Of a stretch of DNA of 64,000 bases, positions 45,463 through 54,872 are shown one piece after another. The stretch's first letter is position 1, and each line of letters starts with the position of its first letter. Source of the stretch: Veronia nyctiphanis (GTDB lineage Bacteria > Pseudomonadota > Gammaproteobacteria > Enterobacterales > Vibrionaceae); assembly GCF_004116385.1 (NCBI RefSeq), contig NZ_PEIB01000011.1, forward strand, positions 1-64,000, read 5' to 3'. Below the pieces are notes generated by a model. That model searched no databases, was not told the DNA's origin, and saw only the letters and a program-made list of their open reading frames with translations. A program made the position numbers and the translations under genes.

Positions 45463-47530
45463 AGGTGACGTGTACGCCGATCCTGATCCGATTTTCGGCA
45501 AATTAAACTGGGATGTAATTCCTTACACCGACCCAGTAATTCTGCCAGTTATGCTGGCAGCAATCCTCGGAGGCCTGGGCCTCGTTGGTGCCATCACTTA
45601 CCATGGTAAGTGGAAGTACCTTTGGGATAATTGGTTCACGTCTGTTGACCACAAGAAAATCGGTATCATGTACATTATCGTTGCGGCGGTAATGCTTTTC
45701 CGTGGCTTCGCTGACGCATTTATGATGCGTACACAACAAGCTGCTGCAACGATTGATGGGGTCGGTTATCTACCACCGGAACACTATGACCAGGTATTCT
45801 CTGCGCATGGTGTGATCATGATTTTCTTCGTCGCCATGCCATTTGTGGTTGGCTTGATGAACGTGATTGTCCCACTTCAAATCGGTGCCCGCGACGTAGC
45901 CTTCCCCTTCTTGAACTCGTTGAGTTTCTGGCTGTTCGTTGTTGGTGCAATCCTGATCAACATGTCACTGTTCATTGGCGAATTCGCTGCGACAGGTTGG
46001 TTAGCGTATCCGCCGCTTTCAGGCATGGAATACAGCCCATGGGTCGGCGTCGATTATTGGCTCTGGGCACTTCAGATTTCAGGTATCGGTACCTTGCTGA
46101 CGGGTGTTAACTTCGTGGTTACCATCATTCGCATGCGTGCACCTGGCATGACACTGATGCAAATGCCTGTATTCACTTGGACATCACTGTGTGCGAACGC
46201 CCTGATTGTTCTGGCATTCCCAATCTTAACAGTGACGTTAACGCTTCTGACGCTTGACCGTTACATCGGCACCCATTTCTTTACCTCAGACATGGGTGGC
46301 AACATGATGATGTACGTCAACCTGATCTGGGCGTGGGGCCACCCTGAGGTATATATCCTCATCCTGCCAGCGTTTGGTATTTTCTCTGAAATCACAGCAA
46401 CCTTCTCGCGCAAGCGACTGTTTGGTTATACCTCTTTGGTATGGGCAACAGCGGTTATCATGGTTCTGTCGTTCATTGTATGGCTACACCACTTCTTCAC
46501 TATGGGTGCAGGAGCGAGTGTGAATGCCTTCTTTGGTATTGCCACGATGATCATCTCGATACCGACCGGCGTTAAGATTTTCAACTGGCTGTTCACCATG
46601 TACAAAGGCCGCGTTGAATTTACTTCAAGCATGTGGTGGACCATCGCGTTCCTCATCACCTTCACTATTGGTGGTATGACGGGCGTGATGTTGGCGATAC
46701 CTGCAGCAAACTTCGTACTTCACAACAGTCTGTTTGTTATTGCGCACTTCCACAACGTTATCATCGGTGGTGCACTGTTTGGTTACTTCGCTGGTTTCAC
46801 CTACTGGTTCCCGAAAGCAACTGGCTTCAAGTTAAACGAGAAGTACGGCAAGATTGCATGTGTGCTGTGGACCGTAGGTTTCTTCGTTACCTTCATGCCA
46901 ATTTACGTGCTTGGCTTTAACGGTATGACCCGTCGCCTGAACGTTGCTGATAACCCAGAGTGGGCACCACTGCTGTGGATTGCTGCTGTAGGTGTAATGA
47001 TCATTGCAGCAGGTATTGCGACTCAGTTCTATCAAGTTTACGTCAGTATCCGTGACCGTAAGCTGAACGAAGATGTTACTGGTGACCCATGGGATGGCCG
47101 TACTCTTGAGTGGTCTACCTCTTCACCACCAGCTTTCTATAACTTCGCTACTTTGCCGAAAATTCATGACCGTGATGAACACCACTACATGAAAGAAAAA
47201 GGTGAAGCATACAAAGCGCCTGAGCGTTACAAGCGTATTCACATGCCTAAAAACACGTGGGCTGGCGTTGTAATCAGTGCATTCTCACTGTCTCTAGGCT
47301 TTGGTTTTGTTTGGCATATCTGGTGGATGGTTATCGTCAGTGCTGTCGCTATGCTGGCATCTTGGATTGCTTACAGCTTCGAACGCAGCAAAGACTACTA
47401 CGTTGAAGTGTCTGAGGTTGAAGCCATTGAACGTGCACACCTTGCACGTGTCCATGGCAAGCAGCCGATTACCAGCGAAGAAGACGATTCTAAACCTTCT
47501 GACCTGAAACCTGCAGATTCAATGGCATAA
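45452..47530 (+). CDS. cyoB: cytochrome bo3-type quinol oxidase subunit I
   Basis: This 692-residue catalytic subunit has about 15 membrane helices. It carries the binuclear centre ligands: [11 protein letters not shown] (low-spin haem His), [11 protein letters not shown] (CuB His and cross-linked Tyr), H-H-F-F-T (two CuB His) and [10 protein letters not shown] (haem o His pair). The first 11 bases overlap cyoA; GGGAG precedes the ATG at 45,452. It reduces oxygen to water and pumps protons using quinol. The frame is intact. Confidence 0.96.
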   Translation: MAYKGDVYADPDPIFGKLNWDVIPYTDPVILPVMLAAILGGLGLVGAITYHGKWKYLWDNWFTSVDHKKIGIMYIIVAAVMLFRGFADAFMMRTQQAAATIDGVGYLPPEHYDQVFSAHGVIMIFFVAMPFVVGLMNVIVPLQIGARDVAFPFLNSLSFWLFVVGAILINMSLFIGEFAATGWLAYPPLSGMEYSPWVGVDYWLWALQISGIGTLLTGVNFVVTIIRMRAPGMTLMQMPVFTWTSLCANALIVLAFPILTVTLTLLTLDRYIGTHFFTSDMGGNMMMYVNLIWAWGHPEVYILILPAFGIFSEITATFSRKRLFGYTSLVWATAVIMVLSFIVWLHHFFTMGAGASVNAFFGIATMIISIPTGVKIFNWLFTMYKGRVEFTSSMWWTIAFLITFTIGGMTGVMLAIPAANFVLHNSLFVIAHFHNVIIGGALFGYFAGFTYWFPKATGFKLNEKYGKIACVLWTVGFFVTFMPIYVLGFNGMTRRLNVADNPEWAPLLWIAAVGVMIIAAGIATQFYQVYVSIRDRKLNEDVTGDPWDGRTLEWSTSSPPAFYNFATLPKIHDRDEHHYMKEKGEAYKAPERYKRIHMPKNTWAGVVISAFSLSLGFGFVWHIWWMVIVSAVAMLASWIAYSFERSKDYYVEVSEVEAIERAHLARVHGKQPITSEEDDSKPSDLKPADSMA

Positions 47531-47546
47531 GGGACTGAGAGCAGTT

Positions 47547-48190
47547 ATGACTACAGAAGTAAAAAATACATTTGACCCGAATGTTGCTGCTCAGTCACAC
47601 GGCGGTCATGATCACGATGATCATGACCATCATGACTACGCTGGCGATACTATCTTCGGATTCTGGATTTACATCCTGAGTGACTGTTTGTTGTTTGGTA
47701 CACTGTTCGCAGTATATGCCGTTTACTCAAACAGCTTTGCAGGCCTTATTGAGCCGAAAGAACTCTTTAACCTGACCTTCGTGGCAGGTGAAACTGCCCT
47801 GCTTCTTCTGAGTAGTTTCACCTTCGGCATGGCAATGCTGAAAGCGAACAAAGAAGACATGCAAGGTATGTTTAAGTGGCTGGGCATTACCTTTGCCCTG
47901 GGCTTCTCGTTCCTTGTGATGGAGCTTTACGAGTTCTGGCACTTTAGCATGAAGGCGCAACGTTCCACAGCAGCGCATACTGGTCGTCGTTCTACGCATT
48001 GGTTGCGACACACGGCTTGCACGTTTTTGCCGGTCTGATTTGGATGATCGTATTGTTCGTTCACTTCAAGCGTGATGGTTTTTCTGAAGACAACAAAACA
48101 CGTCTGGCTTGCCTGAGCTTATTCTGGCACTTCCTTGACGTTATCTGGATCTGTGTATTCAGTGTTGTCTACTTGATGGGAGTAATGTAA
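47547..48190 (+). pseudogene. cyoC: cytochrome bo3 quinol oxidase subunit III, one frameshift
   Basis: Repaired, this is a ~214-residue subunit III with five membrane helices and a His/Asp-rich N-terminal tail (H-D-H-D-D-H-D-H-H-D), a feature also present in E. coli CyoC. The first frame runs to E-L-Y-E-F-W-H-F, then falls out of frame. The correct frame gives [25 protein letters not shown]. One base is missing near 47,955. Its TAA overlaps the cyoD ATG. An essential subunit of an otherwise intact operon broken in this way suggests a sequence error. Confidence 0.9.
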
Positions 48191-48528
48191 TGGCTAATTC
48201 ATCAGAACACGGCCAAGGCGGACAGGCTCACGGCAGCGTAAAAGAGTACGTTCAGGGTCTTATTTTCTCAATCGTTCTTACCATGGTGCCATTTGCCATG
48301 GTAATGGCTGAGATTGGCTCTAAACAGCTTATCGTCGGTGTGATTATGATTTTCGCAGTCGCACAGATTCTGGTTCAGCTTGTGTACTTCCTGCACATGA
48401 ACACCTCATCAGAGCAAATGTGGAATACCTCTTCCGCAGTCTTTGTGGTGGTTATTGTGGCTATTATTCTCGTCGGCTCCCTGTGGATTATGGACCACCT
48501 AAACCACAACATGCTGATGGGGCACTGA
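48190..48528 (+). CDS. cyoD: cytochrome bo3 quinol oxidase subunit IV
   Basis: This 112-residue protein has three membrane helices and the CyoD pattern: K-E-Y-V-Q-G-L-I-F-S-I-V-L-T (about 19-32), A-Q-I-L-V-Q-L-V-Y-F-L-H-M-N (about 59-72) and a C-terminal helix ending W-I-M-D-H-L-N. It is the small assembly and stability subunit. Its ATG overlaps the cyoC stop (TAATG). Confidence 0.93.
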   Translation: MANSSEHGQGGQAHGSVKEYVQGLIFSIVLTMVPFAMVMAEIGSKQLIVGVIMIFAVAQILVQLVYFLHMNTSSEQMWNTSSAVFVVVIVAIILVGSLWIMDHLNHNMLMGH

Positions 48529-48540
48529 TTGGGTTATTAG

Positions 48541-49455
48541 ATGTTTAAACCTTATCTTAAACTCACCAAACCCGGTATTATCGGCGGCAACTTAGTTGCC
48601 GCCATCGGTGGTGTGCTTCTGGCTTCACAAGGCAACATTGACTGGCTGTTACTTCTTGCTGTTTGCGCAGGTACTAGTCTTATCGTTGCCTCTGGGTGCG
48701 TTTTCAACAATGTCATCGATAGAGATATCGACCGTCTAATGAAGCGTACTTGTGAACGGGAGCTGGTGAAAAATGTTATCCCTGTCTCGAACGCTCTTAT
48801 TTGGGCTTCGTTGTTGGGTCTTACAGGCTTTTACCTACTTAGCCAATTTACCTCAACTATTGCATTCCAATTTGGCGTGCTGGGTTTTGTTGTCTACGTT
48901 GGCCTATATAGCCTCCACTATAAACGTAAGTCAGTGTACGGTACCCTGATCGGTGGTCTGTCTGGTGCATGCCCTCCGGTCATTGGTTATTGCGCTGTAA
49001 CCGGTCAGTTTGATGCTGGCGCTGCAATTCTGTTTATCACCTTCTGTATCTGGCAGCTTCCGCATTCCTATGCCATCGCCATTTATCGATTTGATGATTA
49101 TAAGGCGGCATCTATCCCCGTACTGCCGGTCGAAATCGGTGTAGCACGTGCCCGTTTACATATCATTGCTTACATCATTGCGTTTGCGGTTGCAGCACTC
49201 GCCCTTAATTATCTAGGCTATGCAGGTAGCTGGTATGCACTGGGCATTGGCCTTGTCAGCCTTCACTGGTTATACATTGCTAAAGTCGGCTATCAAAAAG
49301 TGCCAGATGCGCAATGGGGCAAGCAAATGTTGCTTTGCTCAATCGCTAACATCATGGTGTTCTGCTTACTTATTTCTCTCGACTTTTCATCTGGAAACAT
49401 GACAGACAGCTATCAGGCGAATGCGATTATGGCAGCCCTGATGGAGCAAAGTTAA
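48541..49455 (+). CDS. cyoE: protohaem IX farnesyltransferase (haem O synthase)
   Basis: This 304-residue, multi-helix UbiA-family prenyltransferase converts haem b to haem o for the oxidase. The aspartate-rich motif N-N-V-I-D-R-D-I-D-R-L-M-K-R-T (about residues 57-71) and the second motif Y-R-F-D-D-Y-K-A-A (about 181-189) are present. L-T-K-P-G-I at the N-terminus is typical. It starts 12 bases after cyoD, and its end overlaps the next gene. Confidence 0.95.
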   Translation: MFKPYLKLTKPGIIGGNLVAAIGGVLLASQGNIDWLLLLAVCAGTSLIVASGCVFNNVIDRDIDRLMKRTCERELVKNVIPVSNALIWASLLGLTGFYLLSQFTSTIAFQFGVLGFVVYVGLYSLHYKRKSVYGTLIGGLSGACPPVIGYCAVTGQFDAGAAILFITFCIWQLPHSYAIAIYRFDDYKAASIPVLPVEIGVARARLHIIAYIIAFAVAALALNYLGYAGSWYALGIGLVSLHWLYIAKVGYQKVPDAQWGKQMLLCSIANIMVFCLLISLDFSSGNMTDSYQANAIMAALMEQS

Positions 49456-50075
49456 TGACTAAAAATCCTGTTAAAATCGTGCTCCTTATTGGAGCACTCG
49501 CCCTCGTAGGCATCCTCGCTCTCTATGTGTACAACACCACTACCCCAATCGGCGAAAAGCAAAAGCAGCTTAAAGACCTTGGCGGTGAATTTCAGTTAAA
49601 TAGCCTTAACGGTACTGTGAGCCTTGAGCAATACAAGGGCCAAACCGTTGTTTTGTACTTCGGTTTCCTCAACTGCGCCGAGGTTTGTCCTTCTTCAATG
49701 AGCGTTATGTCTGCTGCTTTCTCACTATTGCCAGCAGAAGAATATGAAAACGTTCAAGGCTTCTTCATCAGTGTTGATCCGGGTCGTGACGACTTAGAAT
49801 CATTGAATAAATTTGCCAAATATTTCGACAAACGCATTCAAGGTCTCACAGGCACAGAAGAAGAAATTAAAGCGCTGACAGACCAGTATGGTGTCTATTT
49901 TGATCTCGTGGACATGGAGTCTTCCGAGCTCAGCTATACCGTTGACCATGCTTCTCGCTTCTACATCATCAACCCAGAAGGAAAGTTGGTTGATGCGATG
50001 AGCCACACCACAACACCAATCGAGCTTGCAGCAGGGATAGAGCGAGTTCTGGGTAACAGACTCGCCAAGAAGTAA
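49455..50075 (+). CDS. SCO1/SenC family copper-binding assembly protein
   Basis: This 206-residue thioredoxin-fold protein is anchored by an N-terminal membrane helix (about residues 7-26). The copper site is visible: C-A-E-V-C (about 75-79) and D-H-A-S-R (His about 166). F-F-I-S-V-D-P-G-R-D also fits the family. SCO proteins deliver or redox-tune copper for haem-copper oxidases. The start codon overlaps the cyoE stop (TTAATG), so it belongs to the cyo operon. Confidence 0.92.
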   Translation: MTKNPVKIVLLIGALALVGILALYVYNTTTPIGEKQKQLKDLGGEFQLNSLNGTVSLEQYKGQTVVLYFGFLNCAEVCPSSMSVMSAAFSLLPAEEYENVQGFFISVDPGRDDLESLNKFAKYFDKRIQGLTGTEEEIKALTDQYGVYFDLVDMESSELSYTVDHASRFYIINPEGKLVDAMSHTTTPIELAAGIERVLGNRLAKK

Positions 50076-50094
50076 ACACTCTGGAAATAGATTT

Positions 50095-50591
50095 ATGAAA
50101 AAGACCGCATTAATTCTCGCGTTAGCACTGGCCGCTTTTCAACCTGTTGCGAATGCATGTAGTGACCATGAATCAGCGCCTGCCGAAGCACAAACCTATC
50201 AGGAAGTGCAGACCTTCAATAATGCTCTGACCGTTGAAGGTGCAAGGGCGAAAGCACGATTCCCGGTGTAAAAGTCAGCGCTGGCTACATGAAGATCACG
50301 AATGACTCGGACGAAACCATTCGATTGGTCAACGCTAAATCTTCCGTCGCTAAGCACACTGAAATTCATCGTATGTTCATGCGCGACAGCAAAATGGCCA
50401 TGCGAAAAATTGATGCCTTGGAAATCGCACCGAAAGAAACCGTTGAGCTGAAGCAGCACAGCTATCACCTGATGTTTATGGGCATTAAGGACGCGTTTGA
50501 ACCGGGTCAGGTTATCAAAGTCACTCTAATTGCTGACAACGGCAAAGAGTTTGATACTCTGCTTACCGTTATGCCAATGAACAAACATTGA
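50095..50591 (+). pseudogene. PCuAC periplasmic copper chaperone, one frameshift
   Basis: Repaired, this is a ~165-residue periplasmic copper(I) chaperone. A signal peptide (about 1-21) starts at ATG 50,095. After a stop near 50,270, the next frame gives T-I-P-G-V-K-V-S-A-G-Y-M-K-I-T-N. The copper motif H-(M)-x10-M-x21-H-x-M is seen as H-R-M-F-M, M-A-M-R-K and H-S-Y-H-L-M-F-M. One base is missing near 50,257. It follows sco in the operon; the two families act together in copper loading of oxidases. Confidence 0.87.
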
Positions 50592-50605
50592 TTAGAGGTG
50601 CAACG

Positions 50606-51102
50606 ATGAAATCATCAGCTTTTCTGTTAGGTTGTTTATTTGCCGCGCCCGTGTTGGTTACTCCAGCGCAAGCTAAGACATCCATGGACAGCATTCTTGA
50701 GAGTCAGGATGTGCCTGCTCTGCAGAGCTCAGGGATCTCGCCTCAGCGACACTGAAAAAAAACCCGCACCGAATGCTGCCTTACGTCGACAAATCTGATG
50801 ATATTCATTTGTTCAACGCACTGGCTGTGACCAGCTACAGAGACCGAGACAGCCACGTCACCTTCCATGGCGTGAAAAACATTAACGGCGGATGTGACAC
50901 CTCTGTCACGGAGAGTTATGTGTTACAAACCGCCTGTGCCGACGCACGCCACGAAGCCTTCAGTAAGTGGGATTTTCAGGGCAAGCTGAACGACCATACG
51001 TACGTGCTAAAAAGTAAGCGTATTGAAGGGAAGCAAGCCTTTCTCACCGATCAATTTAAAAAGTACTGTTTGGTCACGACAAGGCAGGTTATCAGTAACT
51101 GA
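50606..51102 (+). pseudogene. unknown secreted protein ending the cyo operon, one frameshift
   Basis: Repaired, this is a ~165-residue exported protein. The signal peptide (about residues 1-24, ending A-Q-A) starts at ATG 50,606 behind AGAGG. The first frame stops at 50,755. The next frame gives E-L-R-D-L-A-S-A-T-L-K-K-N-P-H-R-M-L-P-Y, then N-I-N-G-G-C-D-T-S and Q-T-A-C-A-D-A and K-K-Y-C-L-V. Three Cys remain in the mature part. One base near 50,727 is missing. I recognise no family. The position after sco and pcuAC suggests a role in oxidase or copper biology. Confidence 0.65.
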
Positions 51103-51123
51103 TGGCAGTATGACTTTTACGTT

Positions 51124-51150
51124 AAAAGCACTCTTTAGAGTGCTTTTTTT
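51124..51150 (+). terminator. intrinsic terminator of the cyo-sco-pcuAC operon
   Basis: AAAAGCACTC and GAGTGCTTTT form a perfect stem with a short loop, followed by further T residues (to 51,150). It lies 21 bases after the last operon gene. Confidence 0.88.
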
Positions 51151-51292
51151 ATATTAGGACTCCAGCGTTTTGGATGGAGGATTTCGTAAAACGGTTCCCA
51201 AATCAACCACTCTAAACCTGTTGCCTCGCGAAAGAATGGTACAGTAAAAATCTCCAGAACCATGCAAGTAAGACAATAGAAGTACCCTCTTT

Positions 51293-52102
51293 ATGATGCC
51301 AACACCCAACTATGCCAATTACTCCCTCGATGAGTTGCTCGACGCCAAAAATAACATTGATGGCGAGGAATACCCAGACCGCCTTAAGGCACTTGAGCAA
51401 GCCATTGAGGCACGCCTTGAAAATACAGAGGTCGTAGAAAAGGAATTGGCAGAGCTAGATAGAGCGAAATTTAAAAATTTCTGGCGACGATTTTTTGCTC
51501 TAATATTGGACGTTATTCTACTTTCGCTCGTTACGTGGGTAATAAGTGCAATTATGTTGCCTGGTGCTCTTTCATCTCAACCTGACATAAGCCCACCAGC
51601 CACACTTTCACAGGAGTCTGTCCTCGAATTTCAGCAGAAAGTTGAGGCCGCGTCGCTAAGTCAACAAAAATTAATGTCAGAATATTGGATTGTACTTAGC
51701 GTTCAGTATTTGATTAATGCCCTCATTCCCTTGCTTTACTTCATTTTAATGCATCACAAGTTCGGACAAACACTGGGAAAAATGGCCCTTAACGTCATCG
51801 TTGTTGACTTAAAAACCGAAAAGAAAATTTCTATGACCCAGTCAATTCGACGCTCAAGCATAGATATATTTTCAGGATTTATTTTCGTCACAACATCATT
51901 GGTTGCGCTTGTTAATATAGATGTTCAGAGGCCAATGGATTCACTCTTACTCGACTCTCCCGTATGGCAGTCATTCCACATAGGAATATCAATTCTATTG
52001 CTTGGTTTGTATATAGCCAAATATCTGCTTCCACTTTTCAACAGAAAGCGACGAGGCCTGCATGATTACATAGCGGGGACTGTGGTTGTCAGAGCAGAAT
52101 AA
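51293..52102 (+). CDS. RDD family membrane protein
   Basis: This 269-residue protein has a soluble acidic N-terminal segment (about 1-60). The RDD domain follows: F-W-R-R-F-F-A-L-I-L-D-V (about 63-74) gives the R-x-x-A-x-x-x-D signature. Four or so membrane helices come next, with G-Q-T-L-G-K-M-A-L-N-V-I-V-V (about 160-173) and a C-terminal R-G-L-H-D-Y-I-A-G-T. The family is widespread and mostly of unknown function. The start is one of two tandem ATGs. Confidence 0.85.
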   Translation: MMPTPNYANYSLDELLDAKNNIDGEEYPDRLKALEQAIEARLENTEVVEKELAELDRAKFKNFWRRFFALILDVILLSLVTWVISAIMLPGALSSQPDISPPATLSQESVLEFQQKVEAASLSQQKLMSEYWIVLSVQYLINALIPLLYFILMHHKFGQTLGKMALNVIVVDLKTEKKISMTQSIRRSSIDIFSGFIFVTTSLVALVNIDVQRPMDSLLLDSPVWQSFHIGISILLLGLYIAKYLLPLFNRKRRGLHDYIAGTVVVRAE

Positions 52103-52153
52103 GAATATTAAGCGGAGGGAAAGCCTTCTCTCCGCTACCGAACGCGCATCCAC

Positions 52154-52888
52154 TTACCAAGACAGACTTCTACCGCCATCAACAGCAATGATCTGGCCTG
52201 TGATATAACGGCTGGATTGTAAATCAAGTATCGCACTTGCAATGTCCTCAGCTGTACCCTTTCTTGCTAGTGGTACTGTATTGAGGATGTTCTCTTTTTC
52301 TGCCTGATCCATGCCATTCTCTGGCCACAAGATCGCACCGGGGGCAATACCATTCACTCTAATTTCAGGCCCAAGCTCGACGGCCAGTGATTTCGTCATC
52401 ATCACATTAGCAGCTTTTGCCATGCAATACAGGCTATGTTCGTTTAACGGACGATCAGCATAAATATCAGCAATGTTAATGATGCTGCCGCCTGAGTCGC
52501 GCAATGCAGCAACACAAGCCTGAATGAGGAAATAAGGTGCTTTAAGGTTACTGTCAAACAGTACATCCCAATCTTCTGAGGTCGCAGAGTCGACAGGGGT
52601 TGGATAGAACATCGACGCGCTATTTACAAGGCAGTCTAGACGGCCCCAGTTGCTGATACTTTCAACGGCTAAGCGCTTTACATCGTCATCTATGTTCAAA
52701 TTTGCCTGAACAACAACCGCAGAGTTTTCGCGTTGAGCATTCAATGCAGCTGCTAAGCTCTTGCCTTCCTCTAATGAGCTACGGCAATGAATAACAACCT
52801 TAAATCCGGCCTGATGAAATGTCTCAGTAATCACTTTTCCGAGGCGACGAGCAGCACCCGTGACCAATACAACTTTATCTTGATTCAT
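52154..52888 (-). CDS. pteridine reductase (SDR family)
   Basis: This 244-residue SDR has the cofactor motif T-G-A-A-R-R-L-G (about residues 10-17), whose Arg residues favour NADPH and are typical of pteridine reductase. It also has N-S-A-S-M-F-Y-P-T-P (about 88-97) and the catalytic Y-C-M-A-K (about 157-161). Pteridine reductases reduce dihydropterins/dihydrofolate or dihydromonapterin (FolM-like). The frame is intact. The gene is oriented with the downstream lprI-like gene but 26 bases apart. Confidence 0.83.
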   Translation of the reverse strand: MNQDKVVLVTGAARRLGKVITETFHQAGFKVVIHCRSSLEEGKSLAAALNAQRENSAVVVQANLNIDDDVKRLAVESISNWGRLDCLVNSASMFYPTPVDSATSEDWDVLFDSNLKAPYFLIQACVAALRDSGGSIINIADIYADRPLNEHSLYCMAKAANVMMTKSLAVELGPEIRVNGIAPGAILWPENGMDQAEKENILNTVPLARKGTAEDIASAILDLQSSRYITGQIIAVDGGRSLSW

Positions 52889-52914
52889 CCTTGAATCGTC
52901 CTTGAATAATTTGG

Positions 52915-53334
52915 TTACTTTGGCTCAGGCAAAACAGGAGGTGAACTATCCATATAAGTGAGGAAATTAGACCAAATATCATGAGTTCTTCGCTTAATCA
53001 GCATTTTCTTGCAATCTAATGCCATCATTCCGCGAATAGAGCCTTGTCGATATTGGGTGTATACAGAATCACAATGAGATTTCGCATACACCTGCCATTT
53101 TTCCTGCGCGACTTTAATACTTGCGACTAACTCTTTATCCTCTTGGTTGAAGACCAGAGCTTCAGCCAAATACTTCTCAAGTTGTTGCTCTGCTTGCTCC
53201 ACTTCCTTGAGTGCGCATTGACCCAAGTCATAAGTCGAGATCGCCTTGTCACAATCAATAGAAGTTTCACCCGCGTACACGTGAAAACAAATAAAAAACG
53301 AGAACAACGCAACGTAATTATTTTTCAAGCTCAC
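52915..53334 (-). CDS. LprI/DUF1311 family secreted protein
   Basis: This 139-residue exported protein has a signal peptide (about 1-21, ending V-Y-A-G). The DUF1311/LprI pattern C-D-K-A-x-S-T-Y-D-L-G-Q-C-A, a Q-E-K-W-Q-x-Y-A-K-S-H-C-D and S-x-R-G-M-M-A-L-D-C then follow. Four Cys are positioned for disulfides. Some relatives inhibit lysozyme; that role is not proven here. The start is uncertain (GTG at 53,334 or TTG at 53,328), because an upstream ATG at 53,373 would prevent a normal signal peptide. Confidence 0.72.
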   Translation of the reverse strand: MSLKNNYVALFSFFICFHVYAGETSIDCDKAISTYDLGQCALKEVEQAEQQLEKYLAEALVFNQEDKELVASIKVAQEKWQVYAKSHCDSVYTQYRQGSIRGMMALDCKKMLIKRRTHDIWSNFLTYMDSSPPVLPEPK

Positions 53335-53369
53335 TTCCCCACACCATTTGCAATAAAATCGACGTTGAC

Positions 53370-53968
53370 TCACCGATTGACCATGGCCAATGCACCAGCC
53401 GCTGAGGCATAAATAGATGCAACGACACTATTCGCTGCCTTCGATTTCAACCGAGTAATAAACTTAGACGCAAAGAAAGCATAGCTGGCGTAGACACTAA
53501 ATGAGATAAAAGCGCCCGTACAGAGTATCGTTACCGCCTGTGTCGCCAGGGGTTTGTCGGCAGAAATATAAACGGGAAGCAGCATCATATTTACCAGTAT
53601 CACCTTAGGGTTAGATAGCGACACCAGAATGGCAGTAAAGAAGATCCTTGCACGACTAATCGATTCAGCCTGCTGCTCAGTTGAAGGTTTCGCACTCCAT
53701 GCCTTGTAGCTAAGACAAGCATGTAAGCCACACCGGCCCATTTAAGGTAAATCAAAATATCCATATGGCTGGATAATAGTAATCCGAGGCCTGCCAGCAC
53801 AATTCCCTGATTTAAGGCTGTTGCCAGCGCAAACCCGGAGGCTGCCATCAGTCCTCCACGCACGCCGTTTGTCATTCCCTGAGCAATCGCATATGCCGCA
53901 TTAGCGCCAGGCAATGCGATTGCTGCGCCAAATGTGATCACATAGAGAAACCATAGGCTAAGTGTCAC
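53370..53968 (-). pseudogene. LysE family translocator, one frameshift
   Basis: Repaired, this is a ~200-residue LysE/RhtB exporter. The first frame (53,968 to about 53,711) carries I-A-L-P-G-A-N-A-A-Y-A-I-A-Q-G (the P-G-P region variant) and Y-L-K-W-A-G-V-A-Y-M-L. The second carries Y-K-A-W-S-A-K, then F-F-T-A-I-L-V-S-L-S-N-P-K-V-I-L-V, and ends at 53,370. One base is missing near 53,711. The transported compound is unknown. Confidence 0.8.
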
Positions 53969-54012
53969 TTTTCACTCCTTGTTGATGTCGTGTTGGAAGA
54001 AAGAATGTCTTT

Positions 54013-54726
54013 CTACCTGTTTGATAGTTCTTTACCGATGATCTCACCGACTGCGGCTCCCCAAGCTTGGTAACCTTTTCCATTAGGGTGGTATCCGTCA
54101 ATCGCCATCCAATCTGTTGTGATAGGCGTATTTGAGCTGATAAAGTACCAGCCTTTCTGTTGACATAGATCCTTAAGTACAAGGTTCAACATCTTAGCTC
54201 TCACCCCGAGGAACCAACTTAATGGTGCAGGCAAAGCAGGGAATTTCGTCATGTCCGGTACTTCAGTGATAAAAATACGCGCGGGAGACCTGCCAAATTT
54301 TTCTACACATTGGTCAATCCGGAATCGCCATTTTTTCTCGGGTGTCAAACCAACGGTGTCGTTCACACCCAAGGTGATGACCAACACATCTATCCGTTCA
54401 TCAACCATCGGCAATCGCAGTATGTCAGAAATCTTCGAACCGTTCTGTCCGACAATGTACGCTTTTGCCTCAATATTCCCCTCAGTCTCAAGAGATTTAA
54501 CAATATTGGCAGTCAATCCATCATTAATATCTTCAACACCTACACCAGCGACAGTACTTTCGCCAATATGAAGTATTGAAACGTCACCTCTATTTCCAAT
54601 CGTCCTGCTGCCAGACGCTTCCGGCAAACGGATCGTGTCCTTCTTTACTCGTTTACCCTGATGAATGATCACTGGCAGTAGCGGCAATAAACAAAGCTGC
54701 AGTGTATTTAACAAAAATGCGCGCAT
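54013..54726 (-). CDS. SGNH/GDSL hydrolase family protein
   Basis: This 237-residue protein has an N-terminal hydrophobic segment (about 1-20) that may anchor or export it. The SGNH blocks are I-L-H-I-G-E-S-T-V-A-G (block I with the nucleophile Ser, GEST instead of GDS), V-G-Q-N-G-S (Gly/Asn), T-L-G-V-N-D (block III) and M-A-I-D-G-Y-H-P-N (block V, Asp-His). It is predicted to be an esterase or lipase of unknown substrate. The frame is intact. Confidence 0.85.
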   Translation of the reverse strand: MRAFLLNTLQLCLLPLLPVIIHQGKRVKKDTIRLPEASGSRTIGNRGDVSILHIGESTVAGVGVEDINDGLTANIVKSLETEGNIEAKAYIVGQNGSKISDILRLPMVDERIDVLVITLGVNDTVGLTPEKKWRFRIDQCVEKFGRSPARIFITEVPDMTKFPALPAPLSWFLGVRAKMLNLVLKDLCQQKGWYFISSNTPITTDWMAIDGYHPNGKGYQAWGAAVGEIIGKELSNR

Positions 54727-54872
54727 GGTGTTCCCTTTTAAAAAAAAGTAAATTCATTCAATTTGATATTGAACCGTTCATCGAAACATATGCCCGTTCA
54801 TCGCAACATAACATTCAGTGACGTATGAGCCGATAGCATAGCTATTAAATCAACCAACGCTGAGTTAGAGAA

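Noticed and set aside
47570-47640. His/Asp-rich tail of CyoC as a new copper-binding device
   Set aside because: E. coli CyoC also has a His-rich N-terminal tail, so this is normal for the family.
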